A DNA stretch of 64,000 nucleotides from Oceanospirillum beijerinckii DSM 7166 (lineage in GTDB: Bacteria; Pseudomonadota; Gammaproteobacteria; Pseudomonadales; Halomonadaceae), in contig NZ_AULT01000036.1 of assembly GCF_000422425.1 (NCBI RefSeq), positions 1 to 64,000 of the forward strand. The letters are read 5' to 3'. Each line of letters starts with the position of its first letter. The first letter of the stretch is position 1. The notes under the pieces were generated by a model. The model did no database searches. It saw nothing but the letters and a program-made list of their open reading frames with translations, and was not told the DNA's origin. The translations under genes were made by a program, and so were the position numbers. Positions 23,372 to 31,231 of the stretch are shown in pieces.

Positions 23372-25927
23372 TTACTTAAAGATGGGGTTGTACCCCGGAA
23401 TGTACTCTGCGGCCCGGTTAAAGGGTTCCCCTCGACCTAAACCACCAAAACCTTTTAATACCAGCTGAATTTTAAACTTATCCTCAAAGGCATCCGGATC
23501 ATCTACATCGTCACCGGAATAATATTGATGATTGGCTATTCTTAACAACCAACAACAACTTTCATACTCTAAACCAGAAATTTGCTCCATATAATCCCCA
23601 GCTTGAATATCCAGGCGTCCCAGCATAAAAATACGCCATTGATTATTAATCGGCGCGGTGAACCCCAAGTCCGCCGTTTCATCGTAGGGTTCGCTAATAC
23701 CTGCGGCACAACCGCCATTGATGGCACAATCGGTATAGCTCTTAGTATGACGCAATAAAACAGAGAGCCCTGATGGATGCTGCGCCCTGAATTTCGTCTC
23801 CCGCTTTTCTAAAAAGAAACCGCGTTCGTGAGTATTCCACTGCCCTGATGCCGAAAGAGAAGCCCAAGGATAAGGGTTATAATTCACCTCAGCAATCAAA
23901 GGCGAGACACTACGCCTGTATTGAGAACCTTGTGCAACAGTAGGATCACTGTCCATATTTACGCTGCGTTCCTCAGGATAAAATGCCTGACCAACCATCA
24001 GCTTAACCTTTTCACGCCCCTGCTGATCAAGAAAACGACTGGTTAACCCCAGACTGATCTTATGCAGATCTCCTTGCCTATCAACGCCACTGAAGCGAGT
24101 ATCACGGAACAACTGGTTAGCATCAAAAAGATATTCGCTGGTATCAAATACGGGAATATCAGTCTGATCTTCTTCAGGGGAGTAAACCCAGAACAGCCGC
24201 GGTTCCAGGGTTTGCGTGTACGTTTGGTCAAACGCAGCCATCTCGCGCTCAAAAATCAACCCTGAGTCCATAGACACTGTAGGTACTATCCGGCTATGGC
24301 TATCAGCAACACCATCGGGTTGGTCAGTTAACTGATAATGGGACACACCTAAACGCGCATTAGCGGCCCAGAACCCCCATACCTGATCATTGCGATATCC
24401 AACATAAGGCTCCAGATGGGTCCGTTGAGCAGACATATCGCTGCTCCAGGTGATCACTCCGTTGCTGTCAACATCACCTGCAATTCCGCTGCCATCATCA
24501 ATACTACGATAAAAACGCGCAGTCTGATTATTAGCCCCCCATGTCAGACCGTTACCATCCGAATACCGGGCATTGGCTTCTAGCTGCGGCAGCTTGTAAT
24601 ATTCCCGCTCTGCATCCGTAAGATTGGGGTCAAGCTCCTGAAAACCTTCAAGTGCTCCACGGAAGGTCCATGCACCTTGGTGATAACGGGTTTCAATAAG
24701 CTGATTCAGCTTTTCGATGTTCGAGCCGTCAAAACCAGACTCAAATGACCGGAAATAGTAATCATCCGAGGCCTTGCTGTAGTCCAAACGATAAACCCAG
24801 TTATTGCGAATATAGCCCGCCGACTCAGCGGAGTAGAAGTAACGGTTTTCATCATTAAAATCAGGATCTGAGTCCAAAAAGTTATAATGCAGCGTACCAG
24901 AATGCTTTTCCTGCAGAAGATAACGGAACTCTGTATTCATCTGTAGACCACGCTCCCGGTACCAATGCGGCGTTAACGTGGCATCATAGTTAGGAGCCAG
25001 GTTCAGATAGATTGGTTGGCTAAACTCTTCAACCCCCTTACTGTCAATGGATGCGGAAGGAGGCAACAGGCCGGTATGACGACGGTCATCAATCGGAAAC
25101 TTAAAGTAGGGCCAATAGAAAACAGGCACGTCACCCAGCTCAAGACGGGCATGTTTCGCTGTACCAAAACCACTGTCATGGTCCAACTCAATATCCTGAC
25201 CAATCAACTGCCAGCTATTGTCATTAGGCGGACAAGAGGTATAGCTGCCATTGGTCACCTCTAACACCCGATTCTCATTGTGACGAACACGCTCTGCAGC
25301 ACCACGGAAGTTATTTTCATACAGCACATACTGAGCGTTATGCACTTCAAACTGCTCACTATCTTGATTAAAACGTCCCCGACTACCTACGAGTAAACCT
25401 TGAGGCTGTACTAAACGTAATGTCCCCTGAGTCTCAATAGAAGTACGCGCTTTATTGATTGATGCCTCTTCCGTGCTCATCATCATTTGCTGAGAACGCA
25501 CCCTCACATCACCGGTTAACAGCACGGAGCCATCAGACTGATACTCCGCTTGATCAGCCGTGACCTCCATGCTCTCCTGATTCTCAGGCAGCACCATAGT
25601 CTGATGCAGATAATAACCGCCACAAATCCCCTGATTGCGATCACTGCCGGTCTTAATCCAACCTAAGAGATCCGAATTCAGATCAAGATCTGAATCAGAT
25701 GCCGCAGGTTCGGTAATCACTATCGATTTAGCAGAAACCGCATCGGACTGCTCTGAAGCCCAGGATTTCTCATCTTCTTCTGGAAGAAGCTGAGCCCAGG
25801 CAGACCCGACTGAAAAAAAAGCAGCAGATAAAGAAAACCCCGAGGCCAAGGCAATGGCTAACGCCTTTTTACTGCCGATCGATTTTCTGCTCACGAGGGC
25901 ATTAGTAGGTATCACAGGCCGTTTCAA
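23372..25927 (-). CDS. lptD: LPS-assembly outer-membrane protein LptD
   Basis: LptD with LptE inserts lipopolysaccharide into the outer leaflet of the outer membrane. The 851-residue protein has a signal peptide (to about GSAWA, residue 45), a periplasmic jellyroll domain (MEVTADQAEYQSDGSVLLTG) and a C-terminal barrel. Disulfide cysteines typical of LptD are present: one near residue 100 (GICGGYY), one in YTSCPPND and the adjacent pair in YESCCWLLR. An extra Cys pair lies in TDCAINGGCAAG. The C-terminal residue is Lys, not Phe. It is the first gene of the lptD-surA-pdxA-rsmA-apaG-apaH run. Confidence 0.96.
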   Translation of the reverse strand: MKRPVIPTNALVSRKSIGSKKALAIALASGFSLSAAFFSVGSAWAQLLPEEDEKSWASEQSDAVSAKSIVITEPAASDSDLDLNSDLLGWIKTGSDRNQGICGGYYLHQTMVLPENQESMEVTADQAEYQSDGSVLLTGDVRVRSQQMMMSTEEASINKARTSIETQGTLRLVQPQGLLVGSRGRFNQDSEQFEVHNAQYVLYENNFRGAAERVRHNENRVLEVTNGSYTSCPPNDNSWQLIGQDIELDHDSGFGTAKHARLELGDVPVFYWPYFKFPIDDRRHTGLLPPSASIDSKGVEEFSQPIYLNLAPNYDATLTPHWYRERGLQMNTEFRYLLQEKHSGTLHYNFLDSDPDFNDENRYFYSAESAGYIRNNWVYRLDYSKASDDYYFRSFESGFDGSNIEKLNQLIETRYHQGAWTFRGALEGFQELDPNLTDAEREYYKLPQLEANARYSDGNGLTWGANNQTARFYRSIDDGSGIAGDVDSNGVITWSSDMSAQRTHLEPYVGYRNDQVWGFWAANARLGVSHYQLTDQPDGVADSHSRIVPTVSMDSGLIFEREMAAFDQTYTQTLEPRLFWVYSPEEDQTDIPVFDTSEYLFDANQLFRDTRFSGVDRQGDLHKISLGLTSRFLDQQGREKVKLMVGQAFYPEERSVNMDSDPTVAQGSQYRRSVSPLIAEVNYNPYPWASLSASGQWNTHERGFFLEKRETKFRAQHPSGLSVLLRHTKSYTDCAINGGCAAGISEPYDETADLGFTAPINNQWRIFMLGRLDIQAGDYMEQISGLEYESCCWLLRIANHQYYSGDDVDDPDAFEDKFKIQLVLKGFGGLGRGEPFNRAAEYIPGYNPIFK

Positions 25928-26275
25928 ACTTAATCCTTAATAGTGCACTACAGCTCCAAACAACTGAATCCTTTCCCTCTCAGCCTGCTACCGGAAAATC
26001 TGGCAATAAAAACAGGGTTGATACTATGGAAGAACACACTTGTCTAGGTGCTTATTTCGTCGACAATAGCGCGCCATTATAACGACTCAACACAAGGAGT
26101 TCACAACAAATAGCATGCTAAATTGATCTATTGAGTTTATTTCAACCAGCATAGGTTATTACTCTGATCACCCTGTCTCTTCCCGTCTCTTTAAAAACCA
26201 CTCTGTCAGTCGCCAGATAGCTATGGGCAGCCCGGAAAGCTTTTGCAATAATAACCGCATAAGTAAGGAGTAGCT
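25928..26275. other. Divergent intergenic region between lptD and amgK
   Basis: No gene was seen. The region must carry promoters for both lptD (minus) and amgK (plus). A good minus-strand -10 is present and is listed separately. I did not find a convincing sigma-E type promoter such as drives lptD/surA in E. coli. Confidence 0.6.
26076..26104 (-). promoter_or_regulatory. Predicted promoter of lptD
   Basis: On the minus strand a perfect TATAAT (26076-26081) lies 17 bases from GTGAAC (26099-26104), or 19 from TTGTGA. The transcript would start about 140 bases upstream of lptD. Confidence 0.5.
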
Positions 26276-27301
26276 ATGAACCCCCGTTATCAGCAATTGT
26301 GTCAGTGGCTTAACCAGCAGACAGGCGACACCAATCCACAGCTTACGTCAGTAGCAGGTGATGCCAGCTTCCGTCGTTATTATCGCTTGGAGACCGAGCA
26401 AGGTCCGCGCATTGTGATGGATGCGCCACCACCGGAAGAAGACTGCACACCTTTTGTCTCTATTGCCAAAGAATGGTTCCAGCAGGGTGTTGCTGTGCCG
26501 GAGATTTTTGCTCAGGACCTGAAACAGGGCTTCCTGCTATTGGAAGATTTTGGTGATCAGCAACTGCTCCCTCTACTGGAACAAGGAGCCCAACAGGCTA
26601 ATCCGCTCTATCAGGATGCCATTGACGCTCTCCTGCAGATTCAGACAACACAGGGACAGCACCTCCCCCATTACGACAATGCTCTATTGATGCGTGAGAT
26701 GGAACTGTTCCGGGAATGGTTCTGCCAAAAATGGTTAGCTCTGGAGCTGACAGAAACGGATCATCAACTGATCGACAACACCTTCGCTTACCTCAGTGAA
26801 CATGCGCAGGCACAGCCAAAAGTCACCGTGCATAGAGACTATCATTCCCGAAACCTCATGCTGACACCCGAAGGCAAACACAATATCGGCATTATCGATT
26901 TTCAGGATGCTGTTTACGGCCCCATTACCTATGATCTGCTCTCTCTGCTAAGAGATGCTTATATCACATGGCCGAAAGATCAGGTCCATCACTGGCAAAA
27001 CCACTTCTGGTGCCAACTGGAACAAAAAGGACAAATGCCGACGGGTTATAGACAGAAACAGTTTGTTGAAGACTTCGATATGATAGGAGCTCAGCGCCAT
27101 CTAAAAATAGTCGGTATCTTTGCCCGCCTGTGGCTGCGTGATGGTAAATCCGGTTATCTGGCAGATATTCCACGTACTTTTGACCACTTGCTGGAAGACT
27201 GTAAACCTTACCCTCAACTGGAAGAGTTTACCCATTGGCTGCAAAGCCGTATTCAGCCAGCCTTAGAGGAAAAACAGTTTCAGCAAGAGGTCCCGGTATA
27301 A
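26276..27301 (+). CDS. amgK: N-acetylmuramate/N-acetylglucosamine kinase AmgK
   Basis: AmgK phosphorylates the anomeric hydroxyl of MurNAc released from peptidoglycan, feeding MurU. This route bypasses de novo UDP-MurNAc synthesis and gives intrinsic fosfomycin tolerance in Pseudomonas. The 341-residue protein has the aminoglycoside phosphotransferase fold: GDASFRRYYRLE near the N-terminus, the catalytic loop VHRDYHSRNLML and the metal-binding IIDFQDAVYGPITYDL. The gene shares one base with murU. The lptD-divergent position is the same as in Pseudomonas. Confidence 0.93.
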   Translation: MNPRYQQLCQWLNQQTGDTNPQLTSVAGDASFRRYYRLETEQGPRIVMDAPPPEEDCTPFVSIAKEWFQQGVAVPEIFAQDLKQGFLLLEDFGDQQLLPLLEQGAQQANPLYQDAIDALLQIQTTQGQHLPHYDNALLMREMELFREWFCQKWLALELTETDHQLIDNTFAYLSEHAQAQPKVTVHRDYHSRNLMLTPEGKHNIGIIDFQDAVYGPITYDLLSLLRDAYITWPKDQVHHWQNHFWCQLEQKGQMPTGYRQKQFVEDFDMIGAQRHLKIVGIFARLWLRDGKSGYLADIPRTFDHLLEDCKPYPQLEEFTHWLQSRIQPALEEKQFQQEVPV

Positions 27302-27981
27302 TGCAAGCGATGATACTGGCAGCGGGTCTTGGCACCCGCATGCGCCCTTTAACGGACCACACACCAAAACCCATGTTAAAGGTTGCAGGAAAACCTCTGC
27401 TGGAGCATCAGCTGGAGCGTCTGTTTAAAGCCGGTATCCAACACATCGTGATTAATACCAGCTATCTGGCCCAACAAATTGAAGACTTTATCGTCAGTAA
27501 ACAATGGCCTGCAGAGATCCGCTTATCTTATGAGCCTGAACCGCTGGAAACCGCAGGCGGTCTGCAGCAAGCCCTGCGTTCAGGCAAACTCTCTGCCGAT
27601 GAAGCCATTCTGCTGGTCAACGGCGATGTATGGTGTGATTTTGATTTGAGCCAACTGGTTCAAGACAGGCGGCTTAAACTGGCTCAAGATCAATTAGCCC
27701 ATTTAGTATTGGTCAACAACCCAGAACATAATCCCAATGGTGATTTTGGCTTGCTGAATCACCAGGTCCAAAACAGAGCAGAAAACCAGTATACCTTTAG
27801 CGGTATTAGTCTGATTGATCCTAAGCTGATCCCTATGAATCAACCCACTCCTATTCCACTAGCACCTTTATTAAGACAAGCCGCGACAGAAAACAAAGTC
27901 AGTGGAGAACACTATCAAGGATATTGGCTGGATGTGGGCACACCTGAGAGATTGGAAACACTGGCACAACATTTGGGCTAA
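27301..27981 (+). CDS. murU: N-acetylmuramate alpha-1-phosphate uridylyltransferase MurU
   Basis: MurU joins MurNAc-1-phosphate to UTP, giving UDP-MurNAc for cell-wall recycling. The ATG at 27301 overlaps the amgK stop codon (TAATG). The nucleotidyltransferase signature AAGLGTRMRPLTDHTPKPM and VNGDVWCDFD (metal-binding) are clear, and the 226-residue length fits. The next step partner AmgK is directly upstream. A terminator follows. Confidence 0.93.
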   Translation: MQAMILAAGLGTRMRPLTDHTPKPMLKVAGKPLLEHQLERLFKAGIQHIVINTSYLAQQIEDFIVSKQWPAEIRLSYEPEPLETAGGLQQALRSGKLSADEAILLVNGDVWCDFDLSQLVQDRRLKLAQDQLAHLVLVNNPEHNPNGDFGLLNHQVQNRAENQYTFSGISLIDPKLIPMNQPTPIPLAPLLRQAATENKVSGEHYQGYWLDVGTPERLETLAQHLG

Positions 27982-28012
27982 TTGACTTTATACGCATATA
28001 TGTCAAACACCA

Positions 28013-28060
28013 AAAGCCCCATCACCTGACATACCTGACATAAAGTGATGGGGCTTTCAT
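28013..28060. terminator. Bidirectional terminator between murU and the DUF3530 gene
   Basis: A perfect 13-bp stem (AAAGCCCCATCAC 28013-28025 with GTGATGGGGCTTT 28045-28057) is flanked by A and T residues on both sides. The loop contains a short tandem repeat (CTGACATA twice). Confidence 0.85.
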
Positions 28061-28081
28061 TTTCTGACTCGTTGTAAAACC

Positions 28082-29344
28082 TTACATCATAGTCCGGCCT
28101 GAACGCTGCCCGTTTTCAGTATTTTCCTCAAAGGTTTCCACTGAGCGTGCACCTGGGTAAATGTAAAGACTGTCTTCCCCACCTTTCAGGTAGGGGTCTT
28201 CCGCCTCACGCTCTGGATCACTGGAAATACGGGAAGCCAGCCAGCCACGAATCGTTTGTGCGATACGACGACCACGGGCATCGGTCTGACTATTCACTGA
28301 GCTACCCGATATACGACTTTGACGGTAATCCGGATTGCCTGATCGACGGGCATAATTTGCACGGTCTTTGGCCATTCTCTTAGCTTGGTTGGTATCTGCA
28401 AAATACAGATCCAAAATCGGACGCTGCTGTTCACCTAACAAACTGGGAATGTCCACCGCAATATCATAGTAAGGCAAGCGTGGCTGCACCAATACCAGAG
28501 CTTGTTCCGGTGGTAACGGGCTTTCTTTCAAATAACCCAGAATCCAGGCAGCACCTGTACCATGCCCCACCAGCACAATACGCTCATAGTTCATCGAGCC
28601 CAGCTGAGCTAAAGCTGCTTCAATACGGGCATTCACACGCAGGTCAATCGGTGCTTTTGGTTTTTCCGGTTCTGGTGCCGGCGCAGGTGGAGCTTCATCT
28701 TCACCACCCAGCTCATCGCCCTCTTCATCATCACCAGCCTTTTCCTCTACAGGACCCTCTCCTTCGATACCTTCTTCATCTCCAGTCCCCTCTTCAGCAA
28801 CACCTTCTTCTCCCTCTTCTTCGCCTTCTTTCTTGGGCATCTGAGCAAAAACCTCAATAGCCGGGAGTGTGCGATCAGGCTGCTTCGCCGGACCTGGGCT
28901 TGGTAAAGCCAAAGACAGTGTAGCCCAGCCATAATCCGGCATCAGAATACGCAGAGGATTAATTACCGTTGGCCAGTCAGGGTGAGCATCTTCTTCATGC
29001 AACAGCAGAATAGCACCTTGAGCAACCGCACTATTCTCAGGTAGAAATAGGCTAAGGGCTTCTTCATCCAGGGCCTGTAGTTTAATAATCTCTTTGGGAT
29101 TAGCCTGACGTTCCAGGAAGTAATCGCGGGTTTCATCAGCATCAACATTGACGTGAGGCTTAGGAGGCTCTTTTGGCTTAGTCTGCTCTTCAGTCAGCTC
29201 TTCACCGTCTTCAGGCACTTCCTCATCATTTGCTGCCCAGGCTGGCGAGAATGTAAATAGCGATAACGTCAACACCAATAGCCAACGCACTATACGTTTG
29301 GTCACGCCCTCATTGCCGGTAAATCCATCGCCGTGAATGATCAC
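28082..29344 (-). CDS. DUF3530 family protein (predicted periplasmic, alpha/beta-hydrolase-like)
   Basis: The 420-residue protein has a signal peptide ending FSPAWA. DUF3530 features follow: RDYFLERQANPKEIIKLQAL, AVAQGAILLLHEEDAHPDWP and LMPDYGWATLSLALPSPGP. A very acidic insert (about residues 170-240, mostly Glu, Gly and Asp) interrupts the fold. The nucleophile elbow reads VGHGTGA, so the usual catalytic Ser of GxSxG is Gly here and hydrolase activity is doubtful. I kept the GTG at 29344, which has AGGGGA upstream; another GTG at 29305 would give a shorter, more typical signal peptide. Function unknown. Confidence 0.8.
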   Translation of the reverse strand: MIIHGDGFTGNEGVTKRIVRWLLVLTLSLFTFSPAWAANDEEVPEDGEELTEEQTKPKEPPKPHVNVDADETRDYFLERQANPKEIIKLQALDEEALSLFLPENSAVAQGAILLLHEEDAHPDWPTVINPLRILMPDYGWATLSLALPSPGPAKQPDRTLPAIEVFAQMPKKEGEEEGEEGVAEEGTGDEEGIEGEGPVEEKAGDDEEGDELGGEDEAPPAPAPEPEKPKAPIDLRVNARIEAALAQLGSMNYERIVLVGHGTGAAWILGYLKESPLPPEQALVLVQPRLPYYDIAVDIPSLLGEQQRPILDLYFADTNQAKRMAKDRANYARRSGNPDYRQSRISGSSVNSQTDARGRRIAQTIRGWLASRISSDPEREAEDPYLKGGEDSLYIYPGARSVETFEENTENGQRSGRTMM

Positions 29345-29627
29345 CCTGTATCCCCTATCGCTGTCTCTGCACTACGCTTTGTGTGATATCAGAACACTAC
29401 ATTTGATATCCAAGTCCCTGAGTATAAATAACTCGACACCGATAAAGAACCACCAGACACAGGTAATCCCCCAACAAACAGACAAAACGTGAAAAGGTTC
29501 CAGAAAAATGACATTAGATGACTCCTCTATTCCCTCGTGAACGTCTATTATTTCCAGATGCGGGCAATCAGTTTGATACTGTTAGCCTTATTCTCACAAG
29601 CAAGAGCGCCTAAAGCTGAAGTGGATT

Positions 29628-31166
29628 ATGATGGAAAAACCAATAGCACAGGTATTAAGCCTATTAAGCGCGGCGGTCATTACCGCTGGCTGTAGTAACC
29701 AGCAGATAAAACCTGCCTCACAAACGGACCTTGACCGGCTACAGCAGAAAGAGCAAGTCTTGGCAGAACAGGAAAAGGCCTTAGCGATAAAAGGGTCACA
29801 ACCCAAAGAAAAAGAGCACGCACTGGAAATCCAAAAAACGACACAACCACCACCATTACCGGCAACCCTGACCAGTGCAAAACCTGGGCAATGCTTTGCT
29901 CGCGTCTGGGTGGAAACCACCTACCAACAGTATTCAAAATCAATTCTGACTAAAGAAAGCAGCGAATACATCGAAACAGTACCGGCAAAGTTTCAGCTCA
30001 ACACTGAACAGGTCATGATCAAATCGGCCAGTAACAAAATCATCCCAATTCCTGCTCAGTATAAAACAGTACAGGAACGAGTGCTGATTACCCCTGCCAG
30101 CCTTGAATGGCGGGTCAGCCTCGACCCTAAAAGTCCACCCGCGGAGAAATATCTGCTGGATAAGGCTCAGGCCCACGGTATTCAATTGGATAACGCCAAA
30201 CCTGGCATGTGCTTTCATGAGCACTATCACCCAGCCTGGTATAATGAGCAGAAAGAAGAGATTCTTGTTAAAGAGGCATCGACGCTATTCACCAGTACTG
30301 AGCCCAAGTTTAGTTGGGTCGAAAAAAAGGTGTTAGTCAAAGCGGCCAGCACCCGACTGGAAGAGATACCGGCTCGGTATGAAACGGTCGAGGTGCAGCT
30401 ACTGGATATTCCGGCTCATGTGACCTGGGAGCCCTGTGCTGGCACCTTATCGGCTCATAGTGCCGAAGGACTGTGCAAAAAGGATGTGCCCGCCCAATAT
30501 AAAACCGTGAGCAAGCAGATACTCAAAACACCTGCAACGGTTAAAACCATAGCGATTCCCGCTGAATATGAGACAGTGCGCGTCAGAACCCTGGTGACAC
30601 CCGCGAGTCAACATCAGCAACCTGTTGCTGCTCAATATCAGGAGGTTACTACCCGAACCAAGATGGAAGATACCTCCTTTACCTGGCATGAGATAAATAA
30701 CCAACAATTACCTAAAAAAACCCGTACAGGCAATCAGATCTGTCTCGTTGAGACCCCAGCTGTTTATCAGACACTAGATAAGCAAGTACTTGTCGCTCCC
30801 GCCCGAACCGAGACGGTCAAACAACCAGCCGAATATCAGACGATCCAGGTGCAAAAATTGCTGGAACCGGCAAAACAGGTCAGACACGTCATCCCTGCCG
30901 AGTATAATGAGATCACCTTAAGCAAAATCGACCAGCCTGGTTACATGGAATGGCGAGCCATTTTATGCGAAAGCAATATGGATACATCAACAATCAGAAG
31001 CATACAAACACGCTTACTCAATCAAGGTTATTCACCTGGCCCCATTGACGGTATTGTCGGAGAAAAGACCATGAAAGCGGTGCATCAGTTCCAGGCCGAT
31101 CATAACCTGCCTTCAGATCCTTATATCAACATCGAAACGGTCAAGGCTCTGGGCTTATCTCAATAA
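29628..31166 (+). CDS. Lipoprotein with twelve 23-residue repeats and C-terminal peptidoglycan-binding domain
   Basis: The 512-residue protein has a lipobox ITAGC (Cys22). A short coiled-coil-like Gln/Glu/Lys stretch follows. Residues 95-163, 201-269, 287-355 and 376-444 are four blocks, each of exactly three 23-residue repeats with the pattern PAxYxTVxxxxLxxPA. The third repeat of every block carries a Trp at position 21 (LEWRV, VTWEP, FTWHE, MEWRA). A Cys lies in the linker before each block (PGQC, PGMC, EGLC, NQIC). The last 65 or so residues match a peptidoglycan-binding type 1 domain (IQTRLLNQGYSPGPIDGIVG). It probably links the outer membrane to the cell wall. Exact function unknown. 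Confidence 0.85.
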   Translation: MMEKPIAQVLSLLSAAVITAGCSNQQIKPASQTDLDRLQQKEQVLAEQEKALAIKGSQPKEKEHALEIQKTTQPPPLPATLTSAKPGQCFARVWVETTYQQYSKSILTKESSEYIETVPAKFQLNTEQVMIKSASNKIIPIPAQYKTVQERVLITPASLEWRVSLDPKSPPAEKYLLDKAQAHGIQLDNAKPGMCFHEHYHPAWYNEQKEEILVKEASTLFTSTEPKFSWVEKKVLVKAASTRLEEIPARYETVEVQLLDIPAHVTWEPCAGTLSAHSAEGLCKKDVPAQYKTVSKQILKTPATVKTIAIPAEYETVRVRTLVTPASQHQQPVAAQYQEVTTRTKMEDTSFTWHEINNQQLPKKTRTGNQICLVETPAVYQTLDKQVLVAPARTETVKQPAEYQTIQVQKLLEPAKQVRHVIPAEYNEITLSKIDQPGYMEWRAILCESNMDTSTIRSIQTRLLNQGYSPGPIDGIVGEKTMKAVHQFQADHNLPSDPYINIETVKALGLSQ

Positions 31167-31191
31167 GCCTCCGGTATTGATCCTGCCGATC

Positions 31192-31227
31192 AGGGCTGGA
31201 GCCACTGTTTAAGTGGCCCCAGCCCTA
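31192..31227. terminator. Stable hairpin between convergent genes
   Basis: AGGGCTGG-GCCACT pairs with AGTGGC-CCAGCCCT across a 4-5 base loop. There is no T run on either strand, so it may slow or protect transcript ends rather than act as a strict intrinsic terminator. Confidence 0.55.
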
Positions 31228-31231
31228 ATCT

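Noticed and set aside
29558-29695. A 45-codon frame with an apparent signal peptide (MRAISLILLALFSQARA) upstream of the repeat lipoprotein
   Set aside because: It overlaps the start and signal peptide of the much better supported lipoprotein gene and has no ribosome-binding site; it could still be a leader peptide.
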